From Phoenix dactylifera (Eukaryota; Streptophyta; Magnoliopsida; Arecales; Arecaceae): 64,000 nt of DNA. Positions 11,599 to 21,616 of the stretch are shown piece by piece. Location of the stretch: contig NW_024068034.1 of NCBI RefSeq assembly GCF_009389715.1, forward strand, positions 1 to 64,000, in the 5' to 3' direction. Numbering within the stretch: the first letter of the stretch is position 1; each line of letters starts with the position of its first letter. Both the position numbers and the translations under genes were made by a program. The notes below the pieces were generated by a model that was not told the origin of the DNA, did not search any database, and was given only the letters and a program-made list of their open reading frames with translations.

Positions 11599-12973
11599 CA
11601 TCTTCCCCCTTAATCCTAGAGGGAAAACCAGCACTTAATACTAATGTTGTTTGGGGGATTCCCTTCTAATCTAAGTTGAGAATTCTTTCTTTTCTCCTAG
11701 GGAGGATCTATCATTGATAGTTATATTTTAAATCTCATCCAGAAACATTTCAACAAGAACTCCAGAACCTGTCAATCCTTGATCGTGTCATACTTGTAAG
11801 GCATCAGCCCAACAAAAAGCTGCAGCAAATATTTAATTCTATTAATCTGTAACTTGGTATTTCTAGCAGTTAACAAGAGCTCTGTGTCCTTGCCACCTTT
11901 CGCATGCTCGGTTATGACAGCCATAATTGTTCTTACCAGGGGGAAAAGGGGAACCTATTGAACCTTCATCAATGTCTGTTGGCAGTAACAAGTATATTTA
12001 TTTTGAGGGGTTGGATGACAGGTGCAGTCAAAATTTGCAGGTTGAACACAAGATGATGCTAAGAAAAAAAAAATACCAGAAGGATTACTTTTTGACAAAA
12101 AAATATCAAAAGCATTCAATTTCAGTGATACAACTGGATTCAAACCAGCTACCCAGCTACTCAACTGAGGAGAGAGCTCAACATAGCAAAAGTACACCAA
12201 TTTGAGGTGAAAACAAAGCCAAAACTATCTTCCAGAAATTCTCATGCCACCATATTTTATATGGTAGATAATTTACAATTCAAACGCTTTGCTGAATAGC
12301 TGGAATCATGCCCCTACCATTATTGATTCGAGTAAATTTAAGTTTTCATCATTTGTGGTGCAACCATCGACATAAAGATTAAGTTTATGCCATCAATCTA
12401 GTTTCATTTTTTTGGAAACTACTACATTCATTAATAATTCTCGTCCCACGAGACCTGTAAAAGAGCAAAAGGTGTATTTCTAATATTTCTTGCAACTTTC
12501 ATCCAAATCCCCCCAAGTCCATGCCTCCGCTTTCAAACCCTTCAGCTTTATAGCACCTCAATTGAGTATTTCGATCTTTAGATTGTCTTTTCTGCATTGG
12601 AAAGAGTTTCAAAGAAGAAAGAATGATATTCTAGGGTGTGATGGGCACTTTCAGCAAATAGCTATTCTCAGCTCAATCAGTCAAGAAGCATGATGAGAAT
12701 TCTTCTGTCAAGTATTTCTCCAGAAGTAATACCCAAGGACATTCATGTGAATACCCTTGGCCCCTAAAATCCAATGTTGCTATGGTTAAAAGAAAAGTTT
12801 TTGCAGCAAATCAGTGGTTGTGAAAATGCATCTCCCACTTGCACTTAATCCAACTTCAATCCAAATATCCAGAAAGAAACCAGCAAATGTTGAAAATCAA
12901 CTTGACCCTGAAACAACATACCACTCTTGCTTGATTCACAAATGGAGCTTAAATTCAAATCAATGAAACTTTA
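11259..12973. other. Spacer between two PPR genes
   Basis: Contains an (AT)n microsatellite at 11553-11596 preceded by GT-rich sequence. No gene was recognised. The 3' part may be 3'UTR of the downstream minus-strand PPR gene, and the part near 11260-11330 may be leader of the first. Confidence 0.4.
11553..11596. repeat. (AT)n microsatellite
   Basis: Uninterrupted AT dinucleotide run of about 44 bp following a GTGTGT stretch. Confidence 0.95.
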
Positions 12974-14776
12974 TTACACAAATCGGGAAATTACATGCTT
13001 GTAAGTGGCATCATCAGGCTTAAGCCCCACCTTCAGCATCTCATCATGAAGATTCATGGCCTTCCTCATCTCCTTTTCATGACAAAGTGCAGTTATCATA
13101 ATTACAAAACTAGCACTACTTAACACATTTTTCTCTCGCATATAGTCAAAAACTTTGATGGCTTCTCCAATCCTCCTTTCCTCAAAGAGTGCTTTAAGAA
13201 GTAGGTTATAAGAAGCCACATCAAAACATCCCCCTAATTCCTTCCTCTTATCATGCAGTTCAATCACAGAATCAAGAAGCCCCTTGCCGCAATAATGCTC
13301 CACCAATGTGCAACAACAAGAAGCATCAACCAAAATACCCTTCTCAAGAGCAAGATCCAAAAGCTCACTAGCTTCTTTCCACCTAGCCTTACCACACTGA
13401 GCAGCTATGTACTTTGAAAGATCAGAAACTTCAGTAGGCACAAAAGCACCTCCCCCAATCACATCCTTGAGCACTCCGTCAACGTCCTCCGATGGCTCAC
13501 CCTTACAGATCCCATTCACGAACTCAACGCAGCATTTAAGATTCACTGAAACACCCTCTTTTGACATAATCCTATACATTCTCATCGCTTCCTCCACTCT
13601 TCCTTCCTCGGATAATGCCCTCAGCATACACAAGTATATATCCTTCCCCAATTTAATCTCTTTCTCCTGAGCTATCTCAAAGAACATCTCTGCTGCATAT
13701 GTCTTCCCCTGCGCACAAAGCGTTCTGATAACCCAATCATAATCCAAGACCGGGACGGTCGGCAACAATTCTCTCACCACCATTTCTCTCAGCATCGAAT
13801 TGATAACTCCAACATCCCCAAATTTGCATCCACCATCAAGAATCGAGCTATAAGTACCAAACCTCGGCCTCAAATTCACCTTATACATCTCATTCAGTAG
13901 ACCAACAGCAGCTCCAAACTTCCTTCTCCTACAGTAACAGTCTATAACTAAATCATAAGTCGAGAAACCGCAATAACCCAAACGCAGCAACTCGACAACC
14001 CTCTGAAGCTTCCCTTCCTTGCAAAGAAGCTTAGCAAGAAGAGCCCACGTATTAGAATCCGGCAAACTCCCAGTCCTGACGACGGCAGCATAAAAACACC
14101 ACGCTGACCGGATCCTGTCGGCAGAGCACAATGCATCGAGCAGCGCATTGCAGCCGCTGGTCGACGGCTGACACCCCAAAACCCTAATTTTTCTAAAAGT
14201 CTCCAAGCCATTCGCGACGGATCCCAGGCTAGCATAAGATTCAAGAACGAAACTGAGAAGCCTAGACCTAGAATCCTGACAGGTGGAGGCGCGGAGAATG
14301 GAATCGAGCACCGCTGGAAAAGGCTCGGATCGGAGAAGCGGGTGGAGGAGGTGCTTGGCGGGATCGAGGAGGTCGGAATCGACGAGGATTTGGACCATCT
14401 TGGAGAGGGATCGGAGGTCAGGGTGGAACCCTAGGTTGGACTTGGCCCAATTGAAGAAGCGGAGGGAGATCTCGGGCTGGGATTGGATTCTGGTGAGGAT
14501 ATGGAGGAAGAGATCGGGGGCGGGGGGGGAGAGGAGGGAGGACTTGGGTCGGAGGAGAGGGATCCAGTCCTTGCGCTGGAGGAGGAGAGAGGAGATTTGG
14601 GAGGCGAGGGCTCGCTGGCGGAATTGGTTGCGCCATTTGAGAGAGGTAGGGAGGGTGGAGAGGCGGCGGAGGTGAGGACATCTGACGAGCATTTGACGCG
14701 CGAGAGAGGGAGAGATGCATGCTATCTTGCATCGCACTGCAGAAGTGACTATTAGAAAGGCGCTCGTTTGGTTCAC
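12974..14776 (-). CDS. Pentatricopeptide repeat protein, P class
   Basis: A 600-residue intronless protein with P-type PPR units: PSTSGCNALLDALCSADRI, FSTYDLVIDCYCRRRKFGAA, RFGTYSSILDGGCKFGDV, DIYLCMLRALSEEGRVEEAM, VASYNLLLKALFEERRIGEAI and PDDATYKHVISRFV at the end. P-class proteins stabilise, process or promote translation of organellar transcripts by binding RNA sequence-specifically. The N-terminal ~60 residues are rich in Arg, Ser and Leu and acid-poor, as expected for a transit peptide. A second in-frame Met at codon 29 (ATG at 14690-14692, MLVRCPHLRRL) is an equally credible start, giving 572 residues. The N-terminal half is strongly GC-rich and the C-terminal half AT-richer, a gradient common in monocot genes. 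No exact orthologue is claimed. Confidence 0.88.
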   Translation of the reverse strand: MNQTSAFLIVTSAVRCKIACISPSLARQMLVRCPHLRRLSTLPTSLKWRNQFRQRALASQISSLLLQRKDWIPLLRPKSSLLSPPAPDLFLHILTRIQSQPEISLRFFNWAKSNLGFHPDLRSLSKMVQILVDSDLLDPAKHLLHPLLRSEPFPAVLDSILRASTCQDSRSRLLSFVLESYASLGSVANGLETFRKIRVLGCQPSTSGCNALLDALCSADRIRSAWCFYAAVVRTGSLPDSNTWALLAKLLCKEGKLQRVVELLRLGYCGFSTYDLVIDCYCRRRKFGAAVGLLNEMYKVNLRPRFGTYSSILDGGCKFGDVGVINSMLREMVVRELLPTVPVLDYDWVIRTLCAQGKTYAAEMFFEIAQEKEIKLGKDIYLCMLRALSEEGRVEEAMRMYRIMSKEGVSVNLKCCVEFVNGICKGEPSEDVDGVLKDVIGGGAFVPTEVSDLSKYIAAQCGKARWKEASELLDLALEKGILVDASCCCTLVEHYCGKGLLDSVIELHDKRKELGGCFDVASYNLLLKALFEERRIGEAIKVFDYMREKNVLSSASFVIMITALCHEKEMRKAMNLHDEMLKVGLKPDDATYKHVISRFV

Positions 14777-15929
14777 TTTTTAAAAAAAAAAATCTAACTA
14801 AAATATTTTTTTAAAAATAAATATATAATATTTTAAAAATAATTATATTTGTATCAGAAAAATAATTTTTATTTATACATTAGAAAAATAATTGTTTATA
14901 TATTTGATAGGCCACAAAATATAGTATACCATAGACTGGTTCATGTTTGATAGGATATTTATCTAAAAGAATTATATAAAATATCTATTATGTTCCATAT
15001 TCTATTCTATTTAAAAACTTAAAAATATTTTAAAAAAATTATTTTAATTTTTGGTAGTAAAAATTGTACTTTTTTATATTTCATATAAATTTTTTTCTAT
15101 ATTTTTTATATTTTTTAAACTCAGACCAAATATGATGCAATTCTTTTTTTTTTATTGACCGCAATCAAATAAATTATAATTTTTTTTGTGTTCCACATTA
15201 ATAATGTATGTTAATATACTATTTATTATATAATTACTATTCTATAGTGAGATCATAAAGTGGCTTAAAAAATATTTTTGGTAGTTTCAAGTAAATAATA
15301 TTATCATATTTCATTATTAAATAAGAGGCTTAAAAGTGGCTTAAATAATATTATCGATGTCTCGCTGGAACGAGGAAGAAAAAATGATAGGTACGAACTC
15401 GAGATTAGTGGAATGTGGGGTAATTTTTCTCCTAAATTGCATTTTAAAATAAGAAGGTAAATTAGTAATTTCTCACTTGCTATTAACAATATTGGAACTC
15501 TAGTAGACGACTAGAGTAAATTGCAACTAATTCAAAACATTTGAGATCTAGTTAAAAAGATTAGAACTTTTGAAATGTAAATATAAATCACCAAAAAAAA
15601 GAAGCGGTGTCTTTGTAATTTATCCTAAAAAAATATGAAAATTAAAACCACACAGAGAAATATGAAGTAAAGAAGGACAAAAGGATCTTGCCTGGAGTCA
15701 TAACTGCGGTATATCGAAGAGATCCCACCCTAGACTGTCTTCAGCAAGAAATTATTAAGCCAACCAAGTCGACCATAGGCCTAAGATAAAATCATCCTAG
15801 CATGTATTGCTATCACACATAAATATGGAAAAGAGAAGGAAAAAGAGATTAAATTCATGCTAGGCCGGCGGCTGACTTAGTCCACCTAATAATTTCTCGT
15901 CTTCAGCACCCTACCATAATAATTTGCCC
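14777..15929. other. AT-rich spacer, nothing recognised
   Basis: Highly AT-rich upstream region of the P-class PPR gene. Only short chance frames are present; no repeat boundary or gene fragment could be supported until the isocitrate lyase remnant begins. Confidence 0.4.
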
Positions 15930-16177
15930 ATTATTCCTCTCCTTCCTCGGGATCCTCTTCACATAGGCCAGCATTTCCTCCTTGCAGAGTCCATCGCAAG
16001 CATATCGATCACCAATGCGTCAGCATGGAACCCAACCAGTGCTGTGAACAGCCCGCAGCAACCCAACTTTGCAGTTCAAGGAAGGAAGTCCATCATCTGC
16101 TGATCGGTCATCCGCGACGCAAGGATGATGAGAAGTTGTAGGCCAACATGATCTCAGGGTTCATCGACTTTGCCCCC

Positions 16178-16311
16178 TGTAACAACCCAGGGTGTGTGTT
16201 TAGTCCCACATTGGTTATTCGCTGGGTAGATCTTGGGTACTTATACAGGATCAAGGAACCCAAACAATACCTTCCGGCTAGCCATTTTGGGTGAGGTCCT
16301 GGGTTGTTACA
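16178..16311 (+). repeat. TRIM left LTR
   Basis: 134-bp terminal repeat; contains 'agtcccacattggttattc' and 'gggtacttatacagg', shared with the right copy. Confidence 0.9.
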
Positions 16312-16477
16312 AATGGTATCAGAGCGGAACCCGGCCCATAACCTATGTGGACTAGGGGACACTGCAGCACGGATCCATTGGGGTTGACCATGGACCGATC
16401 GTGGTGTTTGTGATTAGATTTGAATAGATATGAACCTTTAGCCTGACGAGAACGTCAGGACTTGAACGGGGGGAGTA

Positions 16478-16614
16478 TGTGAGGATCCGTGCGGGCGTGT
16501 ATTTAGTCCCACATCGGTTATTCACTGGGTAGATCTTGGGTACTTATACAGGATCAAGGAACCCAAATAATACCTTCCGGCTAGCCATTTTGGGTGAGAT
16601 CCTAGATTGTTACA
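16478..16614 (+). repeat. TRIM right LTR
   Basis: 137-bp partner of 16178-16311, with several substitutions near its left end. Confidence 0.9.
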
Positions 16615-16755
16615 CCCCCTCTGTGAACTTTGCGCACTCCATCTATATCAGCTCAACATGAGGTGCAAAGACCTAGCCTTTGGAACTTATGGAAGCCTTC
16701 TCTGCTACGAGGCAAGTTCCAATCCCAGAAAAGCTTCGTAACACCCAGACTCTTA

Positions 16756-17172
16756 GGGCTCGTTTGGTTTGCGGAAAGTATTTTTCCTTCTAGGAATATG
16801 ATTCATGGGAAACAAATTTCTAGGAAGAGAATGCCTAAGAAAGTACTTTTGGCATGTTTGGTTGACCATGGAAAAGTGACAAATTTCCAAAGTGCTTATG
16901 TTTGGTTGGCCATCAACTTTGATGGAAAAGTTATGTATAATTCCTATTATGCCCTTAATAAAAATTAGGTCTTTAATGCCTCTTTAATGTTTCTTTAATG
17001 TTGAAGGGTCTTTTTGGGAAAAAATAAAAATGGAGTGATTCTTGCCTCGTGGGAAAGTAACTTTCCCATGTTTCTCATGAGAAAGATTTTCCCATGAAAT
17101 GTGGGAATCATATTCCCATGGGAATACAACTTTTCCATCTCTTTCCTTTGAAAACTCCAATCAAACAAAAGG
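16756..17172. mobile_element. MITE-like element with GGGCTCGTTTGGTT end
   Basis: Starts with GGGCTCGTTTGGTTTGCGG, a terminus type common in plant MITEs. It ends with a weakly inverse sequence near 17150-17172 (CTCCAATCAAACAAAAGG). The interior is rich in 'ttcccatg'/'catgggaa' palindromes and could fold extensively. No clean target duplication was found, so the boundaries and the class are tentative. Confidence 0.45.
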
Positions 17173-17356
17173 CATCTCATTAGTTTGCTGTTGACCACAC
17201 TTCTCCTCTTCGCTGACGTATAAGAGTACGAATCAGAACTCTAGTCGTGGATTGGGCCGCAAAGAGACTAGGGTGGATCCTAAGACGTGTGGAGAAGATC
17301 AATTATGTTTTCAAAATGGGTCTAAAGTTGGGCCTTGAGTCAAAATGGTTACGACC

Positions 17357-17819
17357 TGGTGTAGAACCAAGTCTAGGAAGGCAGACTTCAGTGGATACGA
17401 TGTACTCACGTTGCAATTTTAAATCAGGAACAGAAGAAGAGGGAGAAGAGAAGGAGGAAGAGGAAGAGAAGAAGGAGAAGAGAAGGAGAAAGAGAGGAGG
17501 AGGAGACGTGGGAAGAAAATTGTTAATCTTTCATTTAAACCCTAATCATGAAAAGTGGTCCCTATATATAGGGCCAAAATACAAAATTTGCATAAATCTC
17601 CTTACACAGAAATAAATCCTAATAAACCCACAAATAACACAAATAACCCACAAATAATCCCTAAAATGCAAATTAGCCCAGAAATAAAATAAACCACAAA
17701 TAAACCCTAAAATGCAAATAAACCCAGAAATAAAAATAAACAAATATGCAAATAAAATAGGTCTGACTTAATCCGGGGGCTCAGGATCATCTGGATGAAG
17801 GGCTCTGATGTCCCCATCA
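17357..17819 (-). repeat. 3' LTR of the gag-chromodomain element
   Basis: 463-bp LTR. Contains a near-perfect purine tract at ~17429-17512 (GAA/GGA mixtures) and a palindromic TATATATA at ~17562-17571. The element's ORF stops inside it (17768). Confidence 0.93.
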
Positions 17820-19372
17820 ACTCCTCCCAGATGAGGAAAACTCGACCCCGTCAAGTACAGATCTGGCCGGCTGTCGTACTGCTCCAGAAGATCGGGATCA
17901 AGGCGCTGCAACTGTGCTCTGGAGATCCACATCACATCAGACTTTGGTCGACCTTTCCACCGAACAAGGTAACGTTGGTAACCACCGTTCCTGATTGAAA
18001 TAACCTGCTCATCCAATATATATTCTATTTGTTCTCTGCGTGCATGAGATTTGGGAGGTGGTGGCTCAACAGCAGGTAATAGGTCAGGGTGTCCAACATG
18101 GGCAGATATATCAATAAAGGGGTCAGAAGGCATGAATATTATCTTTTTGTATGGGACTAAATCTTCAATATTAAATGTCGCACTAATCCCATAGTCATCA
18201 GGAAGATCCACAACATATGCATTCGAACTATTTTTCTGGAAGATTTTGAACGGTTCTGCACTCCAAGTTTGCAATTTCTTAAACGTATTTGAAGAAAATC
18301 GTTCAAGCCTAATTCTTATCATGACGTAATCTTTTTCACTTAACTCTTTATAACGTCTGTGTAAATCAGCAAGGGATTTATATTTTAAGTTATTTAAGTG
18401 ACTACAATTGCTGATTTCTTGATGCAATGAATATGGATGTGATGCAATTGATTGTGCAGACTCAACGACTCTATACTGATGAGACATGAAAGACAAGTCT
18501 ATGGGTTGCCTAGGTTTGTAATCATGCATCACTTCGAATGGACTCATACCTATGGACTTGTTAACCGAACTATGATATGCAAACTCAACTGTCGATAATA
18601 TTAAATCCCAGGTCCTAGCATATGCATTTGGGTTGAGCCTATGATGTGGAAGGTTGGGCAGAAATACTCCGGGAACTAGATCAATTGCGTGTTGGATATC
18701 ATGCATCGGAGAAAGTGCATCCGGAAGATCATCAGGGACTACATCATTAAACTCATCTAGAAGGAAAACTACTATAGGGGAATATTCAAGATTGGACTCT
18801 ACATGGGTATCTTTAGCTACAAGTGCCAATTCAGGTGACTGGCTCTCAATATCTGTCACTACCTCTTCCACAGTAGTGATGTGAAGTGGCTTGATTGTAC
18901 TTAGATCAATAGTCTCCCTTTGGGAATCATTTTGGACAAAATCTAATTCTATAGTTTCGTCTTCCAAGTCTTCTTCATAGTCTTCTATATTTGGTTCATA
19001 GACTTCTTCGACATATTCGACCTCTTGGCTCCTAGCTTCTGGTTCAGTAATCAGGTAGGTCATAATGGAACATTGGGATGCTATATGGTCGAATTGTTGA
19101 CATATTGAGCATTGGGTTTGGTGCCCAAAAAAATGGGGAAGGATTACAAGTGGTGCAACCAAACCGATTTTAGGTTGGGCTGCAACAGGGGTTGGCGGTG
19201 TAGGGGTCCTAGAATTTTGCATGAGCTCACGGATCTCTTGTGTGAATTCCTTGTATCCAGCCCGCATGGCAACGATCTGTTCCTTGATAGACCTCAAAAT
19301 GTCGGAATTCATGGTAGCTACAGGGGTTTTAGGTTGACTGAGATAGTACTCCATATCACTACAGGTTGACAT
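17768..19372 (-). CDS. Truncated gag-pol fusion: zinc knuckle, RT and IN remnants, chromodomain
   Basis: 534 residues. An N-terminal gag segment carries a canonical CCHC knuckle, CSICQQFDHIASQC (88-101). An acidic linker follows (~115-200). Residues ~205-249 match the entry of a gypsy reverse transcriptase (LPDALSPMHDIQHAIDLVPG, LPHHRLNP). At about residue 249/250 the sequence jumps without frame loss into the C-terminal part of integrase (VEFAYHSSVNKSIGMSPFEV), leaving out the catalytic regions. Residues ~449-500 form a chromodomain (VISIRNGGYQRYLVRWKGRP), the targeting module of chromoviruses. The stop lies within the 3' LTR, as is usual for chromoviral integrases. The frame has stayed open despite deletion of the enzymes. 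It may encode a gag-like packaging or targeting protein or simply be a fortunate in-frame deletion. Confidence 0.85.
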   Translation of the reverse strand: MSTCSDMEYYLSQPKTPVATMNSDILRSIKEQIVAMRAGYKEFTQEIRELMQNSRTPTPPTPVAAQPKIGLVAPLVILPHFFGHQTQCSICQQFDHIASQCSIMTYLITEPEARSQEVEYVEEVYEPNIEDYEEDLEDETIELDFVQNDSQRETIDLSTIKPLHITTVEEVVTDIESQSPELALVAKDTHVESNLEYSPIVVFLLDEFNDVVPDDLPDALSPMHDIQHAIDLVPGVFLPNLPHHRLNPNAYARTWDLILSTVEFAYHSSVNKSIGMSPFEVMHDYKPRQPIDLSFMSHQYRVVESAQSIASHPYSLHQEISNCSHLNNLKYKSLADLHRRYKELSEKDYVMIRIRLERFSSNTFKKLQTWSAEPFKIFQKNSSNAYVVDLPDDYGISATFNIEDLVPYKKIIFMPSDPFIDISAHVGHPDLLPAVEPPPPKSHARREQIEYILDEQVISIRNGGYQRYLVRWKGRPKSDVMWISRAQLQRLDPDLLEQYDSRPDLYLTGSSFPHLGGVDGDIRALHPDDPEPPD

Positions 19373-21601
19373 GCAATGATGACACTGGGTGATGATGTGA
19401 AATGCAGTGTCACTAATGAAACCCTAATAACTATGATGTAGAACCAAATTTAATGCAGGACAACCTACTAATGCAATCTATTATGATTTCAGAAATCAGC
19501 AAGTCTTCACAAAAATAACTTAAAATTTAAATGTTGCTGATTTTTACTTCGGTTATTCAGAATTAAGGATTAAGATTATTCAATTTAAGAAATTAAATTG
19601 CAATCAAGTAGTACAGTTGTTCTGATCCTAAATCAATCTGATCGAAGAATGTTGAGAAGCATCCAGTTGTTAGGGTGTGCTAATTTAATATTTAGATTTT
19701 AAAAGGGCAAATAGGATGGGTTTGAAAGTAGGGGTTTTATGTTCTGAATTTTGACAGCAAAAGTAAGTTTTCAAAATATGGCTATCATGCAAGAGAACTA
19801 GAACATAATTAAATGAACAAGCCCAAGAAAAAAGTGGAAACCTATCACCTGTCGGAAAGTAGACGACCAGAGTCGTTCGCTCGTGGATGATGATCAGGAG
19901 TGCGATTGTAGCTGATGGATCGTTCAAAGAGCTCGAATTGGATTTGTGCGCAGCAACTCGTCGGGCTTGCTGTGAAAATGGGCCTGTTGAACCCAAAATA
20001 AAGGAGAATGGTTGTGGTGGGGCCGTATGGGCCTGATGGGTCTTCGGCCCAACAAGAAAGAGAGGGAAGAGGAGGGGGGGGCAAAACCGGGGAATGATCC
20101 AGATGAGTGTGGAGAGAGTTTCACCGTTGGAACCCTTGATGAAATGAAAGAGGGAGGGAGAGTTGGAGATGGGCAAGGTGCCGTGAGGAGTGGTCGGGAT
20201 AGATGAAGACGGGGGGTGGGGGGGGGGGGGGGCAACAGTGAAGGCGGCGGCGGCGGGTGAGGCGACGGGGCGGTCGGACTCAGTCGGCAGCAGAGGAGAC
20301 GGAAGCGGTGAGCGGCGACGAAGGAAGAGGAAGGGGCGGAGCGCGGCGGCGGGGAGACAAGGCGGCGCTGCAGTGGAGGCGGAGGCGGTCACAGCACGGG
20401 GGTGGCGCTGCGTGCAGGCGGCAGAGGAAGAGAGCGGTGGTGAGCGGCGGAGGGGCGCGGCGGCGCTCGGCGACGGTGCGGCGACGGCAACGGTGGTTAA
20501 ACTCTGGCGGCGGGGAGGCTCCGTGGACGAAACGGCGGCACCTCGGCGGCTCGGCGAAGACGGCGTCGGCGGGCAGACGATTGGGGAAGAAGAACAGGTA
20601 AGGTGTTTTTTTTTTTTCCTTTCTTTCTTTCTTTTCTTTTTTTTCCTTTTTTTTTTAACGCACGTGCGATCACGTGCGGAGCTTTGTGGATCCGGGTTTC
20701 GGGTTATCGGGTTGGACCCGACCCGATACTCGTCACAGATTTGTCACGTGTAAATCACGTGCGGGGCCTACTTTTTTTTTTTTTTGGGGATCCGGGCTAC
20801 CGGGTTGTGGGCTAACGGGTGTGAAGCTTACCCGTTAAGCAATTTTAAACCTCCCGACGGTTCGGGAGGGTTCTCCGACCCTTGCGGCGGCGGCTGCGGG
20901 GCGGGGCTCCGATGGCCGTGGCGGAGGGCGGTGATCTCGGCTGCGGCTCCGTGTTCCGCGGCGACGGACGGCGGCCAGTGGCGCGAGGGATCTTCTCCGG
21001 CCAACTGTGGACCGCGTGGTTGGAATCCTTGGCGGCGTTGCTAACGGGGGGAGGGCACATCCCGGTGGTGCTCAATGGAAGGGGAAGTGGGGTGCTCGGT
21101 GGAAGGAGAAGCAGCGGCCGGCGGTGAGACACAGGAGGTGGAGCACGGCGAAGGGTACTGCTTGGCGGAGGCGAGCGGGGTGGTGTGGCGGCGTTCCTCT
21201 CCCGTATCCGGCCACAGACGGTGGCGGCAGGTCGCGGCCGAAAGGGCTTTCCGTCGGACCAGGGGCGGCGGGTCTCCGTGGGTCGCGGTGGTCTCCGGTG
21301 GTGAATCGGCCGCGAGCGTGCCCTCTTCCGGGTGGGGCGGCCACGAGCGGGCAAGGGAACAACAGGAGCAGTGGAAAGGCAGGCCTGCTAGAGGTGTCGG
21401 GTTTTCTCCTCTGGAAAACAGAAGGAGGGTTTTCTTCTCTGTTTTTTTTTTTTTTTATCTGATGAGAACCGAGAGGGAGGGAACGTGGGCAGTTGAGGGA
21501 GGAGAGTGGTGAGGTGAGGCAGCGCAGCAGGCCGAAAGTGGAGGTGGCGGAGGTGATCCGTTCTAGGATCTCCGGGCTTTGGCGACAGAGGCAAAGCCGA
21601 A
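19373..21601 (-). other. GC-rich leader of the gag-chromodomain element
   Basis: Untranslated region between primer site and ORF. It has GCGGCGG-rich and G-run stretches, including a G-run of ~20 at 20211-20232, plus pyrimidine/T runs near 20605-20655. Long frames on both strands here are Pro/Arg/Gly-rich products of base composition with no recognisable domain. Confidence 0.55.
20661..20761. promoter_or_regulatory. Cluster of four CACGTG (G-box core) motifs
   Basis: CACGTG occurs at 20661-20666, 20671-20676, 20745-20750 and 20756-20761, in two close pairs. G-boxes bind plant bHLH and bZIP regulators. Their role in this leader is inferred only from the clustering. Confidence 0.5.
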
Positions 21602-21613
21602 GCTCTGATACCA
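21602..21613 (-). other. Primer binding site, initiator tRNA-Met
   Basis: The minus strand reads TGGTATCAGAGC three nucleotides inside the 5' LTR, complementary to the 3' end of plant initiator tRNA-Met. Confidence 0.92.
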
Positions 21614-21616
21614 AGT

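Larger units (their letters stand above)
16178..16614 (+). mobile_element. TRIM/SMART-type miniature LTR retrotransposon
   Basis: Two ~135-bp direct terminal repeats (16178-16311 and 16478-16614), both starting TGT and ending TTACA, enclose only 166 bp. The internal part starts with TGGTATCAGAGC (16314-16325), the primer site for initiator tRNA-Met, and ends with a purine tract GAACGGGGGGAGTA (16464-16477). Five C residues flank each side (16173-16177 and 16615-16619), giving a CCCCC target duplication. It has no coding capacity, as usual for terminal-repeat retrotransposons in miniature. It interrupts the isocitrate lyase fragment. Confidence 0.9.
15930..16735 (-). pseudogene. Isocitrate lyase pseudogene fragment, split by a TRIM element
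   Basis: Read on the minus strand, from 16735 downward, the segment gives FWDWNLPRSREGFHKF, then (after the inserted element) AKSMNPEIMLAYNFSSS at about 16170-16120, and FHADALVIDMLAMDSARR near 16025-15970, ending close to ERNNG at ~15935. These match consecutive parts of the C-terminal half of plant isocitrate lyase, the glyoxysomal enzyme cleaving isocitrate to glyoxylate and succinate. Stops, frameshifts and a deleted segment between the first two blocks show it is dead. About 370 bp of gene sequence remain once the 437-bp TRIM is removed. No intact copy is in the window. Identification rests on my recollection of the family pattern, but the agreement runs over several blocks in order. Confidence 0.75.

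Noticed and set aside
16178-16614. Cassandra-type TRIM with 5S rRNA promoter
   Set aside because: The LTR end vaguely recalls 5S rRNA ('gggtgaggtcctgggttgtta'), but no convincing 5S A/C boxes were found.
20211-20232. G-quadruplex as a functional element
   Set aside because: A plain G-run could form one, but a single homopolymer-like run, possibly of uncertain length, is not enough evidence.
20190-20753. Gly/Ala/Arg-rich frames in the leader of the gag-chromodomain element
   Set aside because: Arise from GCGGCGG-rich composition; overlapping frames on both strands, no domain.
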